Source: Sporosarcina sp. E16_8
GTDB lineage: Bacteria > Bacillota > Bacilli > Bacillales_A > Planococcaceae
NCBI RefSeq assembly: GCF_017347095.1
Contig: NZ_JADPRZ010000024.1
Location: forward strand, 1-48,317
Length of the DNA stretch: 48,317 nucleotides
Reading direction: 5' to 3'
Shown here in pieces: positions 5,642-16,150 of the stretch (position 1 is its first letter; every line of letters starts with the position of its first letter). The translations under genes were made by a program, and so were the position numbers. The notes beneath the pieces were generated by a model that ran no database searches, was not told where the DNA came from, and saw nothing but the letters and a program-made list of their open reading frames with translations.

Positions 5642-7844
5642 ACCGAACGCACAACAAATTAAAGATGAACAATTATATCGCCAAATGGGAATGACAGACG
5701 AGGAATTCGACCGTGCAGCAGAGATGTTAGGACGTCTTCCAAACTATACGGAAACAGGTTTATTCTCTGCATTGTGGTCTGAACATTGTTCATATAAGAG
5801 CTCGAAACCAGTACTTCGTAAATTCCCAACGGATGGGCCACGTGTTCTTCAAGGACCTGGAGAAGGAGCAGGAATCGTCGACATTGGCGACAATCAAGCT
5901 GCTGTTTTCAAAATGGAATCCCATAACTCTCCTTCTGCGATTGAACCGTTCATCGGGGCAGCAACAGGTGCAGGTGGGGTTCTGCGTGACGTATTTTCAA
6001 TGGGTGCCCGCCCAGTAGCACTCGTTAACTCTCTTCGTTTCGGAGATTTATCAGATGCGCGTGATCGGTATTTATTCGAAGAAGCGGTTGCAGGGATTGC
6101 GAGTTACGGAAATGCGATTGGTATTCCCACTATTGCTGGCGAAGTCCAGTTCGATAATTGTTATTCTAAACGTCCACTCGTAAATGCGATGGCTGTTGGT
6201 TTGTTAAATCATGAAGACATTCAAAAAGGGATCGCTTCAGGTGTCGGTAACAGTGTGATGTATGCCGGTGCTACAACGGGACGTGATGGAATTCATGGTG
6301 CGACGATGTCTTCATCCGAAGTTAAAGATGGGGAAATTCCAGTAATGCAAGCTGGAGATCCATTCCTTGAAAAACTTGTGATGGAAGCATGCCTTGAGCT
6401 TGTGAAATCAGACGCGTTAATAGGGATTCAAGATATGGGTGCGGCGGGACTTACTTCATCTGCGGCTGAAATGGCGTCAAAAGCAGGCTATGGTGTTGAG
6501 CTAAACCTCGACCTAGTACCACAACGTGAAGAGGGAATGACAGCTTATGAAATGATGTTGTCAGAATCTCAAGAACGTATGCTAATCGTCGTGAAAAAAG
6601 GCCGTGAACAAGAAGTAACGGATTTATTTGCGAAATATAATATCCAAGCGGTAACGATTGGTAAAGTAACGGACGATAAAATGCTACGCTTGCTACATAA
6701 AGGTGAAGTTGTCGCGGAAGTATCAGCTGATGCACTTGCTGAAGATGCACCGGTATACCATAAGAAATCCGAAGAGCCTGCTTACTTTAGAGAATTCCAA
6801 GCAATGGAAATGACGGAGCCTGTCGTTGCGGATTTGAATGAAACACTTAAAGATCTACTACAACGTCCAACGATTGCATCGAAAGAATGGGTCTATAACC
6901 AGTTCGATACACAAGCTAGGTCAAATACTGTCGTTGCACCAGGTTCATCTGCAGGTGTCATTCGTGTCAGTGGAACGAATAAAGGGCTTGCAATGACATC
7001 TGATTGTAACTCGCGTTTTGTCTACCTTGATCCAGAAACAGGCGGGAAAATTGCGGTTGCTGAAGCAGCACGTAATCTCATTTGTTCAGGCGCAGAACCG
7101 ATTGCAATTACAGATTGCTTAAACTTTGGTAGTGCGGACAAGCCAGAAGTATTTTGGCAGCTTGAGAAATCAGCTGATGGAATTTCTGATGCATGCCGCA
7201 AGTTGAATGCTCCTGTAATAAGCGGGAACGTTTCCTTGTCTAATGAAGTGAATGGTGTTCCAATCTATCCAACACCAACAATTGGTATGGTTGGCCTTAT
7301 TCATGATTTATCTCAAGTAACGACTACTGAATTCAAGAGTGCGGGCGATGTCATCTATGTCATAGGTGAAGCATCACTTGATTTCGGCGGCAGTGAATTG
7401 CAACAAATGATGGAAGGGAAAATTTTCGGCCAAGCTCCGGCAATTGACCTGGAAGTTGAAGCAGCACGTCAGAAAGAGCTTTTGACAGCAATCCAAGCAG
7501 GACTTGTTCAATCTGCAACTGATTTATCAGAAGGCGGATTTGCAGTAGCGCTTTGTGAAAAAGCGTTTGGTGCGGAAGGTCTTGGGGCAGGCGTAACAGT
7601 TTCTGGATCCGCAGTAACGGCTTTATTCAGTGAAACGCAATCACGTTTCCTTGTGACTGTAAAAGAAGAAAAAGCAGCAGATTTCGAAAAAGCTGTAGCA
7701 GATGCAATTAAAATCGGTGTTGTTACGGATAGTAACCGTATCGTTATTAATGGTGAAAATGGCATGTTAATCGACGGGACGGTGGATGAACTCCGTTCTG
7801 CATGGAAAGGGGCTATCCAATGCTTGCTGAACTCAGAGGCCTAA
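5625..7844 (+). CDS. purL: Phosphoribosylformylglycinamidine synthase subunit PurL
   Basis: A 739-residue small-type PurL, the ATP-dependent synthetase that converts FGAR to FGAM using ammonia from PurQ. ATG 5625 is preferred over GTG 5616 because AGGTGGAG ends there with eight bases of spacing. The N-terminal WSEHCSYK motif, GPGEGAG, DMGAAGL and SGNVSL are present. Unusual residues: ESHNHPS is ESHNSPS (Ser102), SAHDLSEGG is SATDLSEGG (Thr632), and GNVSLYNE is GNVSLSNE. These histidines are near-invariant in the family as recalled. It overlaps the end of purQ and the start of purF. Confidence 0.94.
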   Translation: MSAKHEPNAQQIKDEQLYRQMGMTDEEFDRAAEMLGRLPNYTETGLFSALWSEHCSYKSSKPVLRKFPTDGPRVLQGPGEGAGIVDIGDNQAAVFKMESHNSPSAIEPFIGAATGAGGVLRDVFSMGARPVALVNSLRFGDLSDARDRYLFEEAVAGIASYGNAIGIPTIAGEVQFDNCYSKRPLVNAMAVGLLNHEDIQKGIASGVGNSVMYAGATTGRDGIHGATMSSSEVKDGEIPVMQAGDPFLEKLVMEACLELVKSDALIGIQDMGAAGLTSSAAEMASKAGYGVELNLDLVPQREEGMTAYEMMLSESQERMLIVVKKGREQEVTDLFAKYNIQAVTIGKVTDDKMLRLLHKGEVVAEVSADALAEDAPVYHKKSEEPAYFREFQAMEMTEPVVADLNETLKDLLQRPTIASKEWVYNQFDTQARSNTVVAPGSSAGVIRVSGTNKGLAMTSDCNSRFVYLDPETGGKIAVAEAARNLICSGAEPIAITDCLNFGSADKPEVFWQLEKSADGISDACRKLNAPVISGNVSLSNEVNGVPIYPTPTIGMVGLIHDLSQVTTTEFKSAGDVIYVIGEASLDFGGSELQQMMEGKIFGQAPAIDLEVEAARQKELLTAIQAGLVQSATDLSEGGFAVALCEKAFGAEGLGAGVTVSGSAVTALFSETQSRFLVTVKEEKAADFEKAVADAIKIGVVTDSNRIVINGENGMLIDGTVDELRSAWKGAIQCLLNSEA

Positions 7845-9241
7845 ACGAAGAGTGCGGTGTGTTTGGCATTTGGGGTCATGAAGACGCGGCGCAGATCAGT
7901 TATTATGGTCTGCACGCATTACAACACCGGGGACAAGAAGGAGCCGGTATCGTTACGAAGGAAGGCAAGAAATTTCATGTGATTAAAGGCGAAGGTCTTG
8001 TCAATGAAGTGTTTTCTGGTAACGAGATAGATGATTTAAAAGGAAATGCTGCAATTGGGCAAGTGCGCTATTCGACAGAGAACGGTCGCGGAATCGAAAA
8101 TGTTCAGCCGCTCGTTTTTCGTTCAACAACTGGAAGTCTTTCGGTCGCTCACAATGGCAACATTGTGAATGCGGTCGAACTACGCGAGCATCTTGAACGC
8201 CAAGGTAGTATTTTTCAAACGAATTCTGACACAGAAGTGCTAGCTCATTTAATCAAGAAGAGCAGCGGTTCTTTAACGCAGCGTGATCGTGTGAAAAAAG
8301 CATTGTCGATGTTAAAAGGTGCGTTTGCGTTTGTCATCTTGACAGATGATGGATTAATGGTCGCGCAGGATCCGAATGGTCTGCGTCCACTATCCCTTGG
8401 GAAAATAGGCGATGCGTGGGTCGTAGCATCTGAGACATGTGCGTTCGATATTATCGGCGCAGAATGGATTCGTTCGGTAGAACCGGGAGAGCTCATCATT
8501 ATTAATGATAAAGGTCTTCAGTCGGACCGCTTTGCGCCAGCTGCGGATTCGGCTATGTGCTCGATGGAATATGTCTATTTTGCACGTCCGGATTCGGATA
8601 TTGATGGTATTAATATTCATTCGGCGCGTAAACGCTGCGGAAAACGCCTTGCACGCGAAGTGCATATCGAAGCAGACGTTGTCACAGGTGTGCCGGATTC
8701 AAGTATTTCAGCAGCTATTGGATTTTCTGAAGAAAGTGGAATTCCGTATGAGTTAGGGCTGATCAAAAGTCGTTATGTCGGGAGAACGTTCATTCAACCG
8801 ACACAGGAGATGCGTGAAAAAGGCGTGAAGATGAAACTTTCTCCAGTGCGTCAAGTTGTGAACGGTAAACGAGTCGTCATGGTGGATGATTCGATTGTTC
8901 GCGGCACCACGTCTAAAAGGATTGTCAATTTGTTGAAAGAAGCCGGCGCGACTGAAGTTCACGTTGTGATTGCGTCTCCACCGCTTGTCAGTCCGTGTTT
9001 TTATGGCGTAGATATCAGTACGGATTCAGAATTGATAGCAACAAACAGAACGGTTGATGAAATCCGTGAACTTATCGGTGCAGATTCACTGACGTTCCTG
9101 TCTGCTGAGGGAATGATCGAAGCGATTGGACGTCCCGATAAAACAAAGAACTGTGGACAATGCCTTGCATGCTTTACAGGAGAATATCCTACAGAAATTT
9201 ATTCGGATACAGTTTTGCCACATAAGAAAGAAATTTTTTGA
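7820..9241 (+). CDS. purF: Amidophosphoribosyltransferase PurF
   Basis: A 473-residue PurF catalysing the first committed step, PRPP plus glutamine to phosphoribosylamine. ATG 7820 lies behind AAAGGGGC and inside the end of purL. An 11-residue propeptide precedes the nucleophile Cys12 (LNEECGVFG). The glutaminase residues RGQEGAG, AHNGN and NSDTEV are kept. The PRPP motif [13 protein letters not shown] and the iron-sulfur cysteines ([21 protein letters not shown]) of the Bacillus type are present. One oddity: GHVRYST is GQVRYST (Gln81). Unlike PurQ, this glutaminase looks functional. Confidence 0.96.
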   Translation: MLAELRGLNEECGVFGIWGHEDAAQISYYGLHALQHRGQEGAGIVTKEGKKFHVIKGEGLVNEVFSGNEIDDLKGNAAIGQVRYSTENGRGIENVQPLVFRSTTGSLSVAHNGNIVNAVELREHLERQGSIFQTNSDTEVLAHLIKKSSGSLTQRDRVKKALSMLKGAFAFVILTDDGLMVAQDPNGLRPLSLGKIGDAWVVASETCAFDIIGAEWIRSVEPGELIIINDKGLQSDRFAPAADSAMCSMEYVYFARPDSDIDGINIHSARKRCGKRLAREVHIEADVVTGVPDSSISAAIGFSEESGIPYELGLIKSRYVGRTFIQPTQEMREKGVKMKLSPVRQVVNGKRVVMVDDSIVRGTTSKRIVNLLKEAGATEVHVVIASPPLVSPCFYGVDISTDSELIATNRTVDEIRELIGADSLTFLSAEGMIEAIGRPDKTKNCGQCLACFTGEYPTEIYSDTVLPHKKEIF

Positions 9242-9256
9242 TAGGGGGACTTTTAC

Positions 9257-10315
9257 ATGTCGAAGGCTTATGAAAACGCAGGTGTAAATATCGAAGCTGG
9301 TTACGAGTCAGTTGAACGGATGAAATCCCATGTTGCGCGTACTGCACGTATTGGTGTTACAGGAACGTTCGGCGGTTTTGGCGGCATGTTCGATCTATCC
9401 GCACTTAATTATAAAGAGCCCGTTCTTATTTCCGGTACAGACGGTGTTGGTACAAAGTTAAAACTGGCGTTCATGGCAGATAAGCATGACACGATTGGTA
9501 TTGACTGTGTTGCTATGTGTGTTAACGATATTGTCGCACAGGGCGCAGAACCTCTTTACTTCCTTGATTACATTGCGCTTGGAAAAGCCGTTCCTGAAAA
9601 GGTAGAAGCGATTGTTAAAGGAATTGCAGATGGTTGTGTTCAATCTGGTGCGGCATTAATTGGCGGAGAAACCGCTGAGATGCCAGGACTTTACGAAGTC
9701 GATGAGTATGACCTTGCAGGATTTGCAGTTGGAGCATGTGAAAAGAGTAAAGTTGTTACGGGTGAAAAAGTTGTTGCTGGAGACGTTCTTGTTGGTATCG
9801 CTTCAAGCGGTATCCATTCGAATGGTTATTCTCTCGTCCGTAAAATTGTAATTGAAGATCAAGGCTGTGAAATTGACGGTTTGATCGCCGGGTACGAAGA
9901 GCTTGGACCGGTTGGGGACGCACTTCTTACACCGACGAAAATTTACGCGAAACCTGTTCTTCAAATGCATAACGAACTCGATGTCCATTCAATGGGCCAT
10001 ATTACGGGCGGCGGATTTTACGAGAACTTACCACGTATGTTGGTAGATGGATTCGGAGCGGAAATTGACCTTGGTTCATGGCCAGTACTTCCAGTATTCA
10101 AGATGCTGAAAGAAAAAGGCGAACTATTGGATAAAGATCTATACAGTGTATTCAATATGGGTATCGGTTTTGTTGTTGCACTTCCCGAAGAACAAGCGAA
10201 TGCTGCCCTTAAAATTGCAGCCGCGCACGGGGAAGAAGCATTCATTATCGGACGTGTTATTGAAGGTGAAGGCGTCACGTTTACAGGTACACATGACGGA
10301 AGTCTTGCCGAATGA
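9257..10315 (+). CDS. purM: Phosphoribosylformylglycinamidine cyclo-ligase PurM
   Basis: A 352-residue AIR synthetase closing the imidazole ring of FGAM with [34 protein letters not shown] and [15 protein letters not shown] are intact. The ribosome binding site ATAGGGGGAC is well placed. The stop overlaps the purN start (ATGA). No damaged motif was noticed. Confidence 0.97.
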   Translation: MSKAYENAGVNIEAGYESVERMKSHVARTARIGVTGTFGGFGGMFDLSALNYKEPVLISGTDGVGTKLKLAFMADKHDTIGIDCVAMCVNDIVAQGAEPLYFLDYIALGKAVPEKVEAIVKGIADGCVQSGAALIGGETAEMPGLYEVDEYDLAGFAVGACEKSKVVTGEKVVAGDVLVGIASSGIHSNGYSLVRKIVIEDQGCEIDGLIAGYEELGPVGDALLTPTKIYAKPVLQMHNELDVHSMGHITGGGFYENLPRMLVDGFGAEIDLGSWPVLPVFKMLKEKGELLDKDLYSVFNMGIGFVVALPEEQANAALKIAAAHGEEAFIIGRVIEGEGVTFTGTHDGSLAE

Positions 10316-10884
10316 ATTCAAAAATGAAGATTGCCGTTTTCGCATCCGGAAGCGGCAGTAATTTTGCAGCAATTGAAGAAGCATGTCGAAAAGGCGAGTT
10401 GAACGCTGAAATCGTCCTTATGGTGACGAATAAGCCGGAAGCCTTTGTTGTTGAACGTGCTGATAAAGTGAGCATCCCAGTTGCAGCAATTCGTCCAAAA
10501 CATTTCGAAACGAAAGATGCGTACGAAGAAGCAATTCTTCACGCACTTCGAGAGTCTGGGGCGCAGTGGCTGGTTCTTGCAGGTTATATGCGTCTTGTTG
10601 GACCGGTACTATTGACGGCTTATCCTTCTCGCATCGTCAATATTCATCCCTCCCTGCTGCCTTCGTTTCCAGGGAAAGATGCGATTGGACAAGCGGTTGC
10701 GCATGGCGTGAAAGTGACAGGTGTCACAGTTCATCTGGTAGATGAAGGAATGGATACAGGGCAGATTCTCGCACAGTGTGCGGTCGATGTTGTTGATGGA
10801 GATGAAGACCGAACGGCCGAAGCGATTCATGCTGTTGAACACGGTTTATATAAAGATACATTAAACAAACTTTTTAGCCGATAA
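10312..10884 (+). CDS. purN: Phosphoribosylglycinamide formyltransferase PurN
   Basis: A 190-residue GAR transformylase using 10-formyltetrahydrofolate. SGSGSNF near the N-terminus binds the GAR phosphate, and the catalytic set Asn110, His112 ([12 protein letters not shown]) and the DEGMD block (144-148) is present. ATG 10312 overlaps the purM stop; ATG 10324 is an alternative start that would give [12 protein letters not shown] family A repeat copy separates it from purH. Confidence 0.96.
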   Translation: MNSKMKIAVFASGSGSNFAAIEEACRKGELNAEIVLMVTNKPEAFVVERADKVSIPVAAIRPKHFETKDAYEEAILHALRESGAQWLVLAGYMRLVGPVLLTAYPSRIVNIHPSLLPSFPGKDAIGQAVAHGVKVTGVTVHLVDEGMDTGQILAQCAVDVVDGDEDRTAEAIHAVEHGLYKDTLNKLFSR

Positions 10885-10891
10885 TGATCAA

Positions 10892-10957
10892 GGTTTGGGC
10901 CGGCAGGAAGCAGGTCATGCAGTAGTTGCGACAGGAAGTCGCGATTTTAGACTGCTA
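10892..10957 (+). repeat. Dispersed repeat family A, shortened copy between purN and purH
   Basis: It keeps the GGTCATGCAG block and two hairpins with AGGAA loops: CCGGC-AGGAA-GCAGG (one G-A mismatch) and GCGAC-AGGAA-GTCGC (10928-10942). The purH frame stays open through it, but the purH start lies downstream, so the element is untranslated operon spacer. Confidence 0.7.
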
Positions 10958-10987
10958 TCCTTATATACTAATTGGAGGGTTTTATTC

Positions 10988-12523
10988 GTGAAAAAACGTG
11001 CATTGCTTAGCGTGTCGGACAAAAACGGTATTTTGGAATTTGCAAAAGAGTTGGAAAGTCTTGGCTATGAACTGTTATCAACAGGCGGTACGATGAAACA
11101 TCTCGCGGACAATGGCGTCGCAGTAACAGCGGTCGATGCAGTAACTGGATTCCCTGAAATTATGGAAGGCCGCGTAAAAACGCTCAACCCAATGATTCAC
11201 GGAGGACTTCTTGCAAAACAAGACGATCCCTCTCACATCGCGCAAATGGTAGAGCACGGCATTCAGCCAATTGATGTTGTTTGTGTTAACTTGTATCCGT
11301 TTAAAGAAACGATTTCAAAACCGGATGTAACCAATGAAGATGCAATCGAGAATATCGATATTGGTGGACCGGCGATGCTTCGTGCTTCTGCGAAAAACCA
11401 TGCATACGTTACAGTTATCGTAGATGCAACAGATTACGATCAAGTACTTTCCGAAATCAAAGCAGATGGCAAAACGACACTTGAAACACGCAGGCGTCTG
11501 GCAGCAAAAGTATTCCGTCATACAGCGGCATACGATGCACTTATTGCCGGTTTCTTGACTGACCTTACAGGCGAAGAATTCCCGGAGCAGGTTACGTATA
11601 CATATGAACTAAAACAACCGCTTCGTTACGGAGAAAATCCACACCAAAAAGCTGCTTTCTATAGCCGCCCACTTGGCTCTGATTTCTCAATTGCGTACGC
11701 GGAACAATTGCACGGCAAAGAGCTTTCTTACAACAATATTCAAGATGCGAACGCGGCTATCCAAATCATCAAAGAATTTGATAAAGCAGCTGCTGTAGCA
11801 GTAAAACATATGAATCCATGTGGCGTTGGAACAGGCGAAACTATTTTCGACGCGTTCAATAAAGCATATGAAGCAGACTCGACGTCTATCTTCGGCGGTA
11901 TAATCGCATTAAACCGTGAAGTAGATGCTGCAACTGCTGAAAAACTATCGGGCATCTTCCTTGAAATTATCATTGCACCAGCTTTCACAGAAGAAGCAAT
12001 TGAAATCTTGACGAAGAAGAAAAATATTCGCTTGATGACAATTTCGTTTGATCAACATAAAAAAGATAAATGGAATACAGTCTCTGTTGAAGGCGGATTA
12101 CTCATGCAAGAGCCGGATGCATACGGATTTGCAGATGCGACTATCAAAGTGGCAACAGATCGTCAGCCAACTGAAGCTGAGTGGGAAGCGATGAAACTTG
12201 GTTGGGCTGTTGTTAAACATGTGAAGTCTAATGCGATTGTTGTAACGGATGACAATATGACACTTGGCGTTGGTGCAGGGCAGATGAATCGTGTTGGAGC
12301 AGCGAATATCGCTCTTACTCAGGCAGGCGAACGCGCTAAAGGTGCAGCGCTTGCATCTGATGCATTTTTCCCAATGGACGATACTGTCGAAGCTGCAGCG
12401 AAAGCGGGTATTACGGCAATTATTCAACCAGGCGGATCAGTGAAAGACGAAGATTCGATTAAGAAAGCTAACGAATACGGCATCACAATGGTGTTCACAG
12501 GCGTACGTCACTTCAAACATTAA
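10988..12523 (+). CDS. purH: Bifunctional AICAR transformylase/IMP cyclohydrolase PurH
   Basis: A 511-residue enzyme performing the last two steps to IMP. The N-terminal cyclohydrolase domain and the C-terminal transformylase domain with [28 protein letters not shown] and the FTGVRHFKH end are present. GTG 10988 is chosen because GGAGGG (10974-10979) precedes it by eight bases; the longer frame to 10895 is made of repeat sequence. One unusual residue: the cyclohydrolase motif recalled as KTLHP reads KTLNP (Asn67). Confidence 0.96.
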   Translation: MKKRALLSVSDKNGILEFAKELESLGYELLSTGGTMKHLADNGVAVTAVDAVTGFPEIMEGRVKTLNPMIHGGLLAKQDDPSHIAQMVEHGIQPIDVVCVNLYPFKETISKPDVTNEDAIENIDIGGPAMLRASAKNHAYVTVIVDATDYDQVLSEIKADGKTTLETRRRLAAKVFRHTAAYDALIAGFLTDLTGEEFPEQVTYTYELKQPLRYGENPHQKAAFYSRPLGSDFSIAYAEQLHGKELSYNNIQDANAAIQIIKEFDKAAAVAVKHMNPCGVGTGETIFDAFNKAYEADSTSIFGGIIALNREVDAATAEKLSGIFLEIIIAPAFTEEAIEILTKKKNIRLMTISFDQHKKDKWNTVSVEGGLLMQEPDAYGFADATIKVATDRQPTEAEWEAMKLGWAVVKHVKSNAIVVTDDNMTLGVGAGQMNRVGAANIALTQAGERAKGAALASDAFFPMDDTVEAAAKAGITAIIQPGGSVKDEDSIKKANEYGITMVFTGVRHFKH

Positions 12524-12536
12524 GGAGAGGTTTGCA

Positions 12537-13796
12537 CTGAATATACTCGTTATCGGGAGCGGTGGCCGCGAGCATGCGATAGCCAGACAGTTCAATGTCT
12601 CCCCTTCAGTAAATAAAGTTTTTGTCGCACCCGGCAATGATGGCATGAAAAATGATGCTGAATGTGTGCAAATCGATGCGCTGGATTTTGAGGCACTTGC
12701 TTCATTTGCACAAGAGAATCATGTGGACCTGACATTTGTCGGTCCTGAACAGCCGCTTGCGGAAGGAATTGTGGATTACTTTACTGATCGCGGATTAACA
12801 GCGTTTGGTCCAACGAAAGCAGCGGCGCTGATTGAAGGAAGTAAGTCATTCGCCAAAGAGCTGATGACGAAGTATGATATTCCAACAGCTGCGTACGGAA
12901 CATTTACCGATGCAGAAGAAGCAAAAGCATTTATCCGAGAAAATGGTGCACCAATTGTCGTTAAAGCAGACGGACTTGCAGCAGGAAAAGGCGTTATCGT
13001 TGCGATGACGCTGGATGATGCACTTACGGCAGTCGACGACATGATTGGCAACCAGAAATTCGGCGAATCTTCATCACGTGTTGTTATCGAAGAGTTTTTG
13101 GATGGCGAAGAGTTCTCCTACATGTCGTTTGTCCATGATGGAAAGATTTTCCCGATGGTTGTCGCGCAAGATCATAAGCGTGCTTATGACGGTGATAGAG
13201 GACCGAATACGGGTGGCATGGGCGCTTATTCACCCGTTCCGCAAATTTCGGACGCAGTTGTGAAAGAAGCATATGATAAAGTCGTCGTTCCGACTGTCGA
13301 AGCAATGGCTGCAGAAGGAACTCCGTTTACAGGTATTTTATATGCTGGTCTCATTTTGACAGACAAGGGTCCGAAAGTGATAGAGTTCAATGCTCGCTTC
13401 GGCGATCCAGAAACGCAGGTCGTTCTTCCACGAATGTCATCAGACTTTGGTGAATTTATGACCGCACTTATGGCTAGTAAACCGTTTGACTTAAAGTGGG
13501 ATGACAAAGCGATGTTAGGCGTTGTTATTGCTGCAGATAGATATCCGGGAGATGTAGTAAAAGGGGCGGCATTACCTGATCTTGATGTTTTGTCAGCACG
13601 AGGCTTAGAAGTCTTCCATGCAGGCACGAAATCTAACGGTGAAGGCTTTGTTGGTAATGGAGGACGTGTACTTCTCATTACAGCGAAAGCAGATTCATTG
13701 AAAGAAGCGCAGGTTGAGGTTTATAAAGGCTTGTCTCAATTAGAATGGAACGGATTCTTCTATAGGCAGGACATTGGCTGGCGTACGTTTGAATAA
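12537..13796 (+). CDS. purD: Phosphoribosylamine-glycine ligase PurD, probable CTG start
   Basis: A 419-residue GAR synthetase (ATP-grasp) joining glycine to phosphoribosylamine. The first ATG in frame (12645) would remove the conserved N-terminal GSGGREHAIA and APGNDGM. The only plausible start preserving them is CTG 12537, six bases behind the strong AAGGAGAGG (12522-12530), giving MNILVIGSGGREH. No ATG, GTG or TTG lies in frame between. GPNTGGMGAYSP and EFNARFGDPETQ are intact. It is the last gene of the operon and is followed by a terminator. A CTG start could lower its translation relative to the others. Confidence 0.93.
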   Translation: MNILVIGSGGREHAIARQFNVSPSVNKVFVAPGNDGMKNDAECVQIDALDFEALASFAQENHVDLTFVGPEQPLAEGIVDYFTDRGLTAFGPTKAAALIEGSKSFAKELMTKYDIPTAAYGTFTDAEEAKAFIRENGAPIVVKADGLAAGKGVIVAMTLDDALTAVDDMIGNQKFGESSSRVVIEEFLDGEEFSYMSFVHDGKIFPMVVAQDHKRAYDGDRGPNTGGMGAYSPVPQISDAVVKEAYDKVVVPTVEAMAAEGTPFTGILYAGLILTDKGPKVIEFNARFGDPETQVVLPRMSSDFGEFMTALMASKPFDLKWDDKAMLGVVIAADRYPGDVVKGAALPDLDVLSARGLEVFHAGTKSNGEGFVGNGGRVLLITAKADSLKEAQVEVYKGLSQLEWNGFFYRQDIGWRTFE

Positions 13797-13803
13797 ATGA
13801 AAG

Positions 13804-13837
13804 GACCACTAACTTAGTAATGAGTTAGTGGTCTTTT
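13804..13837 (+). terminator. Terminator of the pur operon
   Basis: A perfect 11-bp stem (13804-13814 with 13823-13833) with an 8-base loop is followed by TTTTC. It lies directly behind the purD stop. Confidence 0.9.
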
Positions 13838-13932
13838 CATGTTTACGAAACATCCAATCCACTAATAAAGAAAAGGAGGATCGGTAGAATACGTATATAG
13901 TCGGCACTTAAAAATGGAATGTTATTCCTATA

Positions 13933-14031
13933 TCGCTTAGTCGCTTGGTGATGGCCTTACGCAATAAGCCCGCCAGAAGAACACTGTCAGTCTTATTGCT
14001 TCGGCTCACACTTGTCGCTTCTTCGCTAGAT
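13933..14031 (-). repeat. Dispersed repeat family B, inverted copy
   Basis: On the minus strand it shows the same order of blocks as the other family B copies (AGCGAAG, AGCCGAAG, ATAAGACTG, GGGCTTAT, ATCACCAAGCG). The central stem is CAATAAG/CTTATTG (13962-13968 with 13992-13998), a compensated version of the stem in the other copies. Confidence 0.65.
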
Positions 14032-14082
14032 TTGTTCGTTATACGGGTGAGGTATAACACCTAGTTAATTCTAGATATATAG

Positions 14083-14110
14083 TTGCAAAATTTACCAAAT
14101 TATTTATACT
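14083..14110 (+). promoter_or_regulatory. Candidate promoter of the ABC/LytTR regulator gene
   Basis: TTGCAA (14083-14088) and TATACT (14105-14110) are 16 bp apart, about 35 bp before the start codon. Confidence 0.6.
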
Positions 14111-14144
14111 TAAGGTGATGCTTTAACAGAAAGGTGAAGAGACA

Positions 14145-15182
14145 ATGGGTTTGCAATTTACTAGCGTGGAGAAAAGATTAAATGATTCACTCATTTTTCC
14201 TGAATTCAACTTACATAGTGGTAGTAATCAAGTAACGGCAATCTACTCCAGTCTTAACGTGCGCAATACGCTTTTACAGATGCTTATCAGGGAAATACCC
14301 ATTTTAATCGGCGAAATTCACATAAATAATGTCGAGATTTCAAAGGCGAATCTATCAGACATCGGTTTTTCATTTCTGAATGAAGGGTTATATGAGCGTT
14401 TAACGGTTGTTGAACAGCTCAATTTTTACCGTAAACTTTATAGCGCAGATATATCTACTGCAACGATTTTACGAAAAGTGCACCTTGAAGAGAAGCGAAA
14501 TGTAAGGATAAAGAAATTATCTTACTCAGAGCAAAGACGAATCCAATTTGCGAAGCTCCTCATTCAAAATCCTGAGCAGTTTATATTTGAAGAACCCGAC
14601 CAAAACATCGATATCGAAACACAGCGTGTATTGATTATTATGTTGGAAGAACTGCGTGCTAAAGGTAAAAGTGTACTGATATTAACGGGAAATATGGAGA
14701 GTGCAGTCATTTTAGCGGATAAAGTTTTTAAGTTGGATCAAAGCGGTTTGCATGAAATTCAAATAGCTAGGGAATCTGAAGAGGACATTTCTCCAATTTC
14801 AGAGGCGAGCGCTGAAATAGATAAAACAGAGATACAACCAGCCCGATTTGAAAAAATTCCTACGAAGGTGAATGAAAAAATTGTTCTCTTTGATCCACCC
14901 GAAATTGATTATATTGAAAGTAACGATGGACAGTCGTCACTCCACATTAACGGGGAAGCATTTCCGACGATGTTCACGATGAATGAGCTTGAGGAACGTT
15001 TGCAACATTTCGGGTTTTTCCGTTGCCATAGATCCTACATCGTTAACCTTCAAAAAGTTCGAGAGGTAATTACGTGGACACGGAACAGTTACAGTCTCAT
15101 TCTAGATGATGAAAGAAAGTCGAATATCCCACTGTCGAAAACGAAAATGGCTGAAATGAAAGTGATGTTGGGCCTGAAATAA
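14145..15182 (+). CDS. LytTR DNA-binding regulator fused to a degenerate ABC ATPase domain
   Basis: A 345-residue protein. Residues about 1-200 have the layout of an ABC transporter ATPase, but the Walker A loop is lost (IYSSLNVRNT where GxxGxGKST is expected), the signature is KLSYSEQRRIQFAK, and Walker B ends in FEEP instead of DEP. An acidic linker follows. Residues about 240-345 form a LytTR domain (FFRCHRSYIVNLQKV, NSYSLILDD, IPLSKTKM). It therefore looks like a regulator in which a dead ATPase domain replaces the usual receiver, perhaps sensing the neighbouring exporter. The start has AAAGGTGAAGAG upstream. Its probable target is the ABC operon immediately downstream. Confidence 0.85.
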   Translation: MGLQFTSVEKRLNDSLIFPEFNLHSGSNQVTAIYSSLNVRNTLLQMLIREIPILIGEIHINNVEISKANLSDIGFSFLNEGLYERLTVVEQLNFYRKLYSADISTATILRKVHLEEKRNVRIKKLSYSEQRRIQFAKLLIQNPEQFIFEEPDQNIDIETQRVLIIMLEELRAKGKSVLILTGNMESAVILADKVFKLDQSGLHEIQIARESEEDISPISEASAEIDKTEIQPARFEKIPTKVNEKIVLFDPPEIDYIESNDGQSSLHINGEAFPTMFTMNELEERLQHFGFFRCHRSYIVNLQKVREVITWTRNSYSLILDDERKSNIPLSKTKMAEMKVMLGLK

Positions 15183-15188
15183 GCTCCA

Positions 15189-15216
15189 TTCACCCCCGAA
15201 AAGGCTCTTTTCACGG
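15189..15216 (+). promoter_or_regulatory. Candidate LytTR operator upstream of the ABC exporter
   Basis: Two direct repeats, TTCACCC (15189-15195) and TTCACGG (15210-15216), are exactly 21 bp apart, two helical turns. This spacing is typical of LytTR dimer sites. They lie about 100 bp upstream of the ABC gene and just behind the regulator gene. Inferred from spacing and context only. Confidence 0.4.
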
Positions 15217-15301
15217 CAAATATGATGTTTTTGCATTGAAAACGACCTAATCTAAAGGTGTAGCAACAAAACAACGACTTGCACATTTTAGGGGGAGTAC
15301 A

Positions 15302-16150
15302 ATGGAAAACATCATCGAAGTTCAATCATTGGAGAAAGTTTTCGCAAACGAGACGGCACTTGAAGACGTCAGTTTCCACGTTAAAAAGGGAGAGATTTTT
15401 GGATTTCTCGGTCCGAGTGGCTCGGGAAAAACAACGACTATTAAAATATTGACGGGTCAATTAAACCAAACGGGCGGAAAAGCGACCGTCTTCGGAGAAC
15501 CGGTTTCAGGGATGAAAAAAGGTGAATCGAGAAAGAAAATCGGAGTACTGACGGACAACAGTGGATTGTATAGCAGGCTATCCATTTATGACAATTTGAA
15601 GCTTTACTGTGTGCTGTATGAAGTACCTGAACAACGGATTGCCGATGTGTTAGCGCTTGTTAATCTAACAGAAGAAAAGAAAAAGGTTGTTTCGAAGTTG
15701 TCAAAAGGAATGCTGCAGCGTGTGATACTGGCACGAACACTTTTACACGAACCTGAACTATTATTCCTTGATGAACCGACATCGGCGCTTGATCCAGTGA
15801 ATTCACAACATATTCATAGTGGGCTGCGTGAATTGAAAGCACGGGGGACAACAATTTTCCTTACCACTCATGATATGAATGAAGCGGAATTGCTCTGTGA
15901 TCGGGTCGCATTTTTAAACAAAGGCCAAATTAGACTTATGGATGAACCAGGGAAATTAAGGAAACAGTATTCGGATTCAACAATGACTGTAGAGCTAAAA
16001 AACAATGAGAAAGTCGTGTTGACGAGCACAGCTGAAGATGCCGGGAAGATGTTCGACTTTATGTCGTCAAATCAAGTGGTCGCCATTCATTCAAACGAAC
16101 CAACATTAGGCGATATTTTCGTCGAAGTGACAGGGAGGAAATTATCATGA
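15302..16150 (+). CDS. ABC transporter ATP-binding protein
   Basis: A 282-residue ABC ATPase of the ABC-2 exporter type. Walker A GPSGSGKTT (37-45), signature LSKGMLQRV, Walker B LLFLDEPTSALDP and the H-loop TTHDMNEAE are all intact, unlike the degenerate domain in the preceding regulator. The ribosome binding site AGGGGGAG is strong. It overlaps the permease gene by four bases (ATGA), so the two form one transporter. Substrate is unknown; antibiotic or peptide export is common in this family. Confidence 0.93.
   Translation: MENIIEVQSLEKVFANETALEDVSFHVKKGEIFGFLGPSGSGKTTTIKILTGQLNQTGGKATVFGEPVSGMKKGESRKKIGVLTDNSGLYSRLSIYDNLKLYCVLYEVPEQRIADVLALVNLTEEKKKVVSKLSKGMLQRVILARTLLHEPELLFLDEPTSALDPVNSQHIHSGLRELKARGTTIFLTTHDMNEAELLCDRVAFLNKGQIRLMDEPGKLRKQYSDSTMTVELKNNEKVVLTSTAEDAGKMFDFMSSNQVVAIHSNEPTLGDIFVEVTGRKLS

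Noticed and set aside
5395..5652. Antisense open frames inside the pur genes
   Set aside because: Shadow frames caused by codon bias, with no ribosome binding site or family match.
10895..10987. N-terminal extension of purH
   Set aside because: The extra 31 codons are repeat sequence; the GGAGGG and the family start point to GTG 10988.
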